A stretch of DNA of 34,383 bases from the NCBI GenBank assembly GCA_036522595.1, contig DATDFL010000238.1, positions 1-34,383 on the forward strand. Reading direction: 5' to 3'. The DNA is from AC-32 sp036522595. Its GTDB lineage: Bacteria; Actinomycetota; Thermoleophilia; Gaiellales; Gaiellaceae. This document shows positions 30,697 to 34,383 of the stretch, one piece after another. A model generated the notes under the pieces. It had not been told where the DNA came from, did not search any database, and saw only the letters and a list, made by a program, of their open reading frames with translations. The position numbers and the translations under genes are program-made. Position 1 is the first letter of the stretch; each line of letters starts with the position of its first letter.

Positions 30697-30808
30697 CGGC
30701 CTAGGCCGCCCCGCGCACCGTCCCTTTTGGACCGGGCCGGGGACTGTCCCCGGACGGGGCCGTTTGGGGCACGGCTGACGTGTGGCGGAAGTGGAACTTT
30801 TCTTCCAC
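30697..30808. repeat. Cluster of short palindromes between guaA and the PLD gene
   Basis: Four inverted repeats occur in about 110 bp: CGGCCTAGGCCG (30697-30708), GTCC-CTTTT-GGAC (30720-30732), CCGGGGAC-T-GTCCCCGG (30737-30753) and GTGGAA-CTTTTC-TTCCAC (30791-30808). The region lies between converging genes, so one or more probably terminate transcription. The GGGGACTGTCCCC core resembles REP-type palindromes. No gene is seen in the whole gap 30697-30865. Confidence 0.6.
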
Positions 30809-30865
30809 AGGCAGGGCCGAACCGGCTGCGACGGAGTGGCTCCCGCGGCCGGCTAGCTGCCAGAA

Positions 30866-31912
30866 TCAGCCCGGGAGCGATGCCGCCGGGTAGCGGCTGC
30901 GCACTTCGTCGACGAACGCGCCCAAACGCTTCGCCAGCTCCGCGTCCGCGAGCTCCAGGACGTTCTCCGCGTTCTTCTCGCCCGAGTGCGAGAGGTTGAA
31001 CGAGCCGACGAACACGACGTCGTCCGCGACCACGACCTTCGCGTGCATGAAGTCGTGCAGGCTTCCCGGAGCCCAGGGCGTGGAGCTCTTGCCCGAAAAC
31101 TGGCCCGCGAGCACCTGCTGCAAGAGGGGGATCTTCCAGCTGACGTTGCCGTTTTCCCGCCACTGGCGAAGCACCTCGTCCATCTGCGTCCGGTCGACGC
31201 AACCAGCGATGTCGGCCCGCCCGTCCGCGATCGCCTGCGCCAAAGTCGCCAGCACCGGCGCCGAGGTGATCACGGGCGAGCAGATCCGCACCCGCTGCGC
31301 GTGGCCGATCTTCTTTGCGATCCGGTGTGTCAGAGCATCCGCGAACCCCGGCGTGAACCACGGCCGCACCTGCACGCCGTCCACCCCGACCGGCCGCGGC
31401 TCGGCGAAACCGCTCCGCTCGACATCGCCGTCCTTCCAGAGCTCCTCGAAGTCGAGCGTGAACGCCTCCGCGAGCTCGGGCGAGTCGACGGTGACGAGGA
31501 CGTTCTCCTGCTTCGACCACGAGTCGTCCGTCCAGTTGGTCGAGCCCGACCAGACCGACGCGCCGTCGCGCACGACGAACTTGTGGTGCATCAGGTCGGG
31601 AACGCCCGCGATCGCCTTCGACGGCACTCCGAGCGACGAGATCAGCGCGACGTCCGGCTCCGGCGGCGGCGGCACCGGAATCGGGTTCGGGTGGTCGACG
31701 TTGTAGATGATCCGGACCGCGACGCCCCGTGCCGCGGCCTCCCGCAAAGCGCCGGCGACGACCTCTTTCGTCTCGGCCCCGAGATTGAAGTCGTACTGCG
31801 CGAGGTCGAGTGTGCGCTGCGCGCCGCCCAGGAACTCCGCGACGAGCTGCGCGATCTCCAGCGGCTTCTGGCCGCCGTCCGTCAGAGTTCGGATCCGGAT
31901 GGAAGAGCTCAT
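30866..31912 (-). CDS. Phospholipase D-like protein with two HKD motifs
   Basis: 348 residues from the ATG at 31910-31912 (MSSSIRIRTLTDGGQK); an in-frame ATG at 31951 is less likely. The HKD motifs are HHKFVVRDGASVWSGSTNW (first half) and HAKVVVADDVVFVGSFNLS (second half), each with the H-x-K-x4-D and GS-x-N elements, so both active-site halves are present. There is no signal peptide or membrane segment. PLD-fold proteins include phospholipases, cardiolipin-synthase-like enzymes and nucleases; without lipid-synthase helices, a cytoplasmic phosphodiesterase or nuclease is possible. The start region overlaps the divergent UDG gene by 14 bp. Confidence 0.87.
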   Translation of the reverse strand: MSSSIRIRTLTDGGQKPLEIAQLVAEFLGGAQRTLDLAQYDFNLGAETKEVVAGALREAAARGVAVRIIYNVDHPNPIPVPPPPEPDVALISSLGVPSKAIAGVPDLMHHKFVVRDGASVWSGSTNWTDDSWSKQENVLVTVDSPELAEAFTLDFEELWKDGDVERSGFAEPRPVGVDGVQVRPWFTPGFADALTHRIAKKIGHAQRVRICSPVITSAPVLATLAQAIADGRADIAGCVDRTQMDEVLRQWRENGNVSWKIPLLQQVLAGQFSGKSSTPWAPGSLHDFMHAKVVVADDVVFVGSFNLSHSGEKNAENVLELADAELAKRLGAFVDEVRSRYPAASLPG

Positions 31913-32447
31913 CTCGAGGCTCGCCGACGCGACGATCGGCGACACATTCAACTTCTACCGCGACGGTCACGCCGCGGAGACCCGTCGCAACCGTCTCCTG
32001 ACCTACCTGCGCGAGCGCGAAACCGCGCCGCTCCTCCTCGTCGGCGAGGCAGCCGGCTACCGGGGCGCCCGCGTCTCGGGCATCCCGTTCACCTCCGAGC
32101 GGCAGCTCACCGGCAGCGGCCCCGCGGAGGCGAGCGCGACGATCGTCCACCGGGTCCTCGCCGAGCTCGGGCTCGAGGAGAGCGTGCTCCTTTGGAACGT
32201 CGTCCCGACGCATCCCGGGACCGCGACGTCCAACCGGAGGCCCCGAGCCGAGGAAGTCGCCGCCGGGCTGCCCTTCGCGCGCGAGCTTGCCCGCGAGCGA
32301 CGAGTGATCGCCGTCGGCCGCCTTGCCGAAGCTGTGCTCGAAGGCGCCCCGTACGTCCGCCATCCGAGCCACGGCGGCGCGGCGGAATTCCGGGCCGGGC
32401 TGCTACGATTCCGCTCCGGCGGACCGCGAGTTCGCCGCTTTTTATGA
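31899..32447 (+). CDS. Uracil-DNA glycosylase superfamily protein
   Basis: 182 residues from the ATG at 31899. The opening (LADATIGDTFNFYRDG), the motif-1 equivalent LLLVGEAAGYRGARVSGIPF (about 46-65), LLWNVVPTHPG (about 98-108), the NRRPRAEEVAAGLPF segment and the late RHPSHGG (motif-2 equivalent with the conserved His) fit the UDG fold. In motif 1 there is GEAAG-YRG rather than the GEAPG-x-x-E of family 4 or GQDPYH of family 1, so the catalytic side chain and base specificity are uncertain. The stop overlaps the rplM ATG (ATGA), and the rplM promoter lies inside its last codons. Confidence 0.82.
   Translation: MEELISRLADATIGDTFNFYRDGHAAETRRNRLLTYLRERETAPLLLVGEAAGYRGARVSGIPFTSERQLTGSGPAEASATIVHRVLAELGLEESVLLWNVVPTHPGTATSNRRPRAEEVAAGLPFARELARERRVIAVGRLAEAVLEGAPYVRHPSHGGAAEFRAGLLRFRSGGPRVRRFL
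32401..32409 (+). promoter_or_regulatory. Extended -10 promoter for rplM-rpsI-glmM
   Basis: TGC-TACGAT is a TGn extended -10 located 35 bp before the rplM ATG, inside the 3' end of the UDG gene. No -35 is visible, as expected for extended -10 promoters. The predicted leader is only about 28 nt and consists almost entirely of the hairpin at 32417-32437. Confidence 0.5.
32417..32443 (+). promoter_or_regulatory. Terminator-like leader hairpin abutting the rplM start codon
   Basis: CGGCGGA (32417-32423) pairs with TTCGCCG (32431-32437), seven pairs with one wobble and a 7-nt loop. It is followed by C and TTTTT (32439-32443) directly joined to ATG 32444. There is no Shine-Dalgarno sequence. It could attenuate rplM transcription, end UDG transcription, or control L13 translation. 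The structure is seen directly; the function is inferred. Confidence 0.5.
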
Positions 32448-32878
32448 AGACGTGGAACGCAAAACCAGGCGAGGTCGAGCGCCGCTGGTACCTCGTAGAC
32501 GCCGAGGGCAAGACGCTCGGGCGTCTCGCGACGCAGATCGCCGACACGCTGCGCGGCAAGACCAAGCCCGAGTACACGCCGCACGTCGACACCGGCGACT
32601 TCGTCGTGGTCATCAACGCCGAGAAGATCGCGGTCACCGGCAAGAAGCTCGACGAGAAGATCTACTACCGCCACTCCGGCTATCCAGGCGGTCTCCGCAG
32701 CCGGCCGCTCCGCGACGAGCTCGAGCGCCGGCCGACCGAGGTGCTGCGCAAGGCGGTCAAAGGCATGCTCCCGCGCAACCGCCTCTCGCGCGCGCAAATC
32801 AAGAAGCTGAAGATCTACGCCGGGCCCGAGCACCCGCACGAGGCGCAGGCACCGAAAGAATTGGAGCTGAACACGTGA
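32444..32878 (+). CDS. rplM: 50S ribosomal protein L13
   Basis: 144 residues, the normal length. MKTWNAKPGEVERRWYLVDA at the N-terminus, TLGRLATQIADTLRGK, PEYTPHVDTGDFVVVINA and VKGMLPRNRLSRAQIKKLKI are diagnostic. The ATG overlaps the UDG stop (ATGA), and its own stop overlaps the rpsI GTG (GTGA). rplM-rpsI order is universal in bacteria. Confidence 0.97.
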   Translation: MKTWNAKPGEVERRWYLVDAEGKTLGRLATQIADTLRGKTKPEYTPHVDTGDFVVVINAEKIAVTGKKLDEKIYYRHSGYPGGLRSRPLRDELERRPTEVLRKAVKGMLPRNRLSRAQIKKLKIYAGPEHPHEAQAPKELELNT

Positions 32879-33270
32879 GCCAGCTGGCGCAGTACAGAGG
32901 AACGGGCAAGCGCAAGACCTCGGTCGCGCGCGTGATCCTGAAGCCGGGCGACGGCACGACCTGGTTCAACGGCCGCCCGATCGAGTCGTACTTCCCACGA
33001 GCGACCCACCGCGAGCTGGCGTTGGCGCCGCTGAAGGTGGCCGGGGTCGAGGGGACGTTCGACATCCGCGTTCGCGTCCACGGCGGCGGCCCGAGCGGCC
33101 AGGCCGGCGCGGTCCGGCACGGCATCGCCCGCGCGCTCGTCGAGGCCGATCCGGAGCTGCGCGTGCCGCTCAAGCGCGCGGGCTTCCTGACGCGCGACGC
33201 CCGCATCGTGGAGCGCAAGAAGGCCGGCCTCCACAAGGCCCGCAAAGCACCGCAGTTCTCGAAGCGTTAA
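32875..33270 (+). CDS. rpsI: 30S ribosomal protein S9
   Basis: 131 residues from a GTG in a GTGA overlap with rplM; TTGGAGCTGA gives a Shine-Dalgarno sequence. Diagnostic segments are YRGTGKRKTSVARVIL near the start, GGGPSGQAGAVRHGIARAL in the middle and the basic C-terminal tail KARKAPQFSKR whose end reaches the ribosomal P site. Confidence 0.97.
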   Translation: MSQLAQYRGTGKRKTSVARVILKPGDGTTWFNGRPIESYFPRATHRELALAPLKVAGVEGTFDIRVRVHGGGPSGQAGAVRHGIARALVEADPELRVPLKRAGFLTRDARIVERKKAGLHKARKAPQFSKR

Positions 33271-33275
33271 TCCGC

Positions 33276-34383
33276 TTGCGCCGCTACTTCGGGACCGACG
33301 GGGTCCGAGGCGTGGTCGGCGAGGACCTGACGCCGGAGCTCATGGAGCGGCTCGGCCGGGCGGCCACGCTGTGGTCGCAAGGCGCCCGCGTCTTCGTCGG
33401 ACGCGACACGCGTGGCTCGGGGCCGGAGCTCGAGGAAGCCTTCGCGCGCGGGGTCGTCGCGGCGGGAGGCAACGCCGTCCTCGCCGGGGTTCTGCCGACC
33501 CCGGCGGTCGCGCTGCTCGCGCTCGACCTCGGCGCCGTCATCTCCGCTTCGCACAACCCGCCCGAGTACAACGGCGTCAAGTTCTTCGACCGCGAGGGGC
33601 GGAAGCTGACCGACGAGGTCGAGGAGGAGATCGAGGCGCTCCTCGACGCGCCGTTCGAAGGCGACCCCGGGACGATCGACCACGTGGGCGTCGCGACCGA
33701 CAGCTACCTCGAGCACATCGTCGAGCGGTTCGGGTCGGACCTGAGCGGGCTGAAGGTCGTCGTCGACTGCGCGAACGGCGCCTACACGGGCATCGCGCCG
33801 AAGGCCTTCGAGCAGCTCGGCGCCGAAGTCACCGCGATCGGCTCGGACCCGGACGGGACGAACATCAACGTCGGCTACGGGGCCACCGATCTCGGAGCCT
33901 TGCAACAGACCGTTACTAGGTCTGGGGCCGACCTCGGGATCGCGTTCGACGGCGACGGCGACCGGATGCTCGCGGTCGACGCGCGCGGCGAGATCGTCGA
34001 CGGCGACCAGATCCTCGCGATCCTGATGCTTCACCTCGAGGTCGAGCTCGTGGCCGTGACCGTGATGGCGAACCTCGGCCTGCACAGGCTCGCCGAGGCG
34101 CATGGGATTCGGGTCGTCACCACGGACGTCGGCGACCGCTACGTGCTCGAGGCGCTCCACCGCGAGGGGGGCCTCCTCGGCGGCGAGCAGTCGGGCCACA
34201 TCATCTACCTGCGCGACCACGTGACCGGCGACGGCCTGGCAGCGGGGCTCCTGCTCTGCGGCGCGCTCGAGGGCCGGACGCTGGGGGAGGCGGCCGCGCA
34301 AATGCCGCGTTTTCCACAGGCCAAGGCGAACGTTCGCGTCACGAAGCGGGAGATCCCCGAAAGCGTCAAAGAAGAGGTCGAAC
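33276..34383 (+). CDS. glmM: Phosphoglucosamine mutase (3' end beyond window)
   Basis: About 369 of roughly 445 residues are present. The start is a TTG five bases after rpsI, giving the conserved N-terminus RRYFGTDGVRG. The phosphoserine loop is ISASHNPPEYNG (Ser92 in ASHNP), the metal loop FDGDGDR (224-230) and the sugar loop GGEQSGH (302-308). It interconverts GlcN-6-P and GlcN-1-P for UDP-GlcNAc synthesis. GlcN-6-P is also an expected product of the recycling locus at the left of the window. rplM-rpsI-glmM order is common in actinobacteria. Confidence 0.95.
   Translation, partial: MRRYFGTDGVRGVVGEDLTPELMERLGRAATLWSQGARVFVGRDTRGSGPELEEAFARGVVAAGGNAVLAGVLPTPAVALLALDLGAVISASHNPPEYNGVKFFDREGRKLTDEVEEEIEALLDAPFEGDPGTIDHVGVATDSYLEHIVERFGSDLSGLKVVVDCANGAYTGIAPKAFEQLGAEVTAIGSDPDGTNINVGYGATDLGALQQTVTRSGADLGIAFDGDGDRMLAVDARGEIVDGDQILAILMLHLEVELVAVTVMANLGLHRLAEAHGIRVVTTDVGDRYVLEALHREGGLLGGEQSGHIIYLRDHVTGDGLAAGLLLCGALEGRTLGEAAAQMPRFPQAKANVRVTKREIPESVKEEVE

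Noticed and set aside
30986..32443. Plus-strand open frame running across the PLD gene into rplM
   Set aside because: It is antisense to the HKD protein, and only the part from 32444 (L13) shows homology.

Overview
The window is high-G+C bacterial chromosome. GTG and TTG starts are common, genes are tightly packed with many ATGA or GTGA stop-start overlaps, and several genes look leaderless. Together with a GuaB3-type IMP dehydrogenase-related protein, a DasR/NagR-like GntR regulator and a MsiK/UgpC-type ATPase, this points to an actinobacterium, most likely a deep lineage such as Thermoleophilia. The lineage is an inference from gene content and style, not from a marker phylogeny. I saw no rRNA, tRNA, CRISPR array, insertion sequence or phage gene.

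Region 1 (1-10004) is an amino-sugar and cell-wall sugar catabolic locus in two divergent arms. The leftward arm is murQ, nagA and a GlmS-like SIS protein cut by the window edge. It would convert MurNAc-6-P to GlcNAc-6-P, then GlcN-6-P, then probably fructose-6-P. The rightward arm encodes an ABC ATPase, a GntR/UTRA regulator, a sugar-binding protein, two permeases, a cytoplasmic NagZ-like glycosidase and a HAD phosphatase. Two operator-like palindromes of the form TGGT-N4-ACCA lie in the divergent control region and in the leader of the binding-protein gene. The regulator is therefore probably a DasR/NagR-type repressor acting on its own neighbourhood. No amino-sugar kinase is present, although MurQ needs a phosphorylated substrate.

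Region 2 (10036-19312) is more accessory. It holds a secreted CSLREA/beta-helix protein of unusual composition. A coupled run follows: an AlkA-type glycosylase, a GNAT fusion, a GST-like protein, an alpha/beta hydrolase and a two-domain sulfurtransferase. On the minus strand are an orphan secreted protein, a Leu/Ile/Val-type binding protein and a secreted CocE-like hydrolase. The last two are translationally coupled, and no permease genes are nearby.

Region 3 (19325-30696) is mostly housekeeping: murI-rph-mgtC, rdgB, a YihY-family membrane protein (minus), a roadblock protein with a 69-residue membrane protein and pyrE, an HU protein, pyrF with a LysM protein, a D,D-carboxypeptidase with a PfkB-family kinase, and guaB3-guaA.

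Region 4 (30697-34383) has a palindrome-rich intergenic stretch and a phospholipase-D-like protein on the minus strand, with a UDG-superfamily gene diverging from it. The UDG gene overlaps the start of rplM-rpsI-glmM, and glmM runs off the right edge. All gaps between genes are under 300 bp. The most interesting signals are the operator/promoter architecture of the amino-sugar locus, the recurrent leaderless starts, and a terminator-like hairpin abutting the rplM start codon. I did not find convincing evidence of a wholly new biological system.
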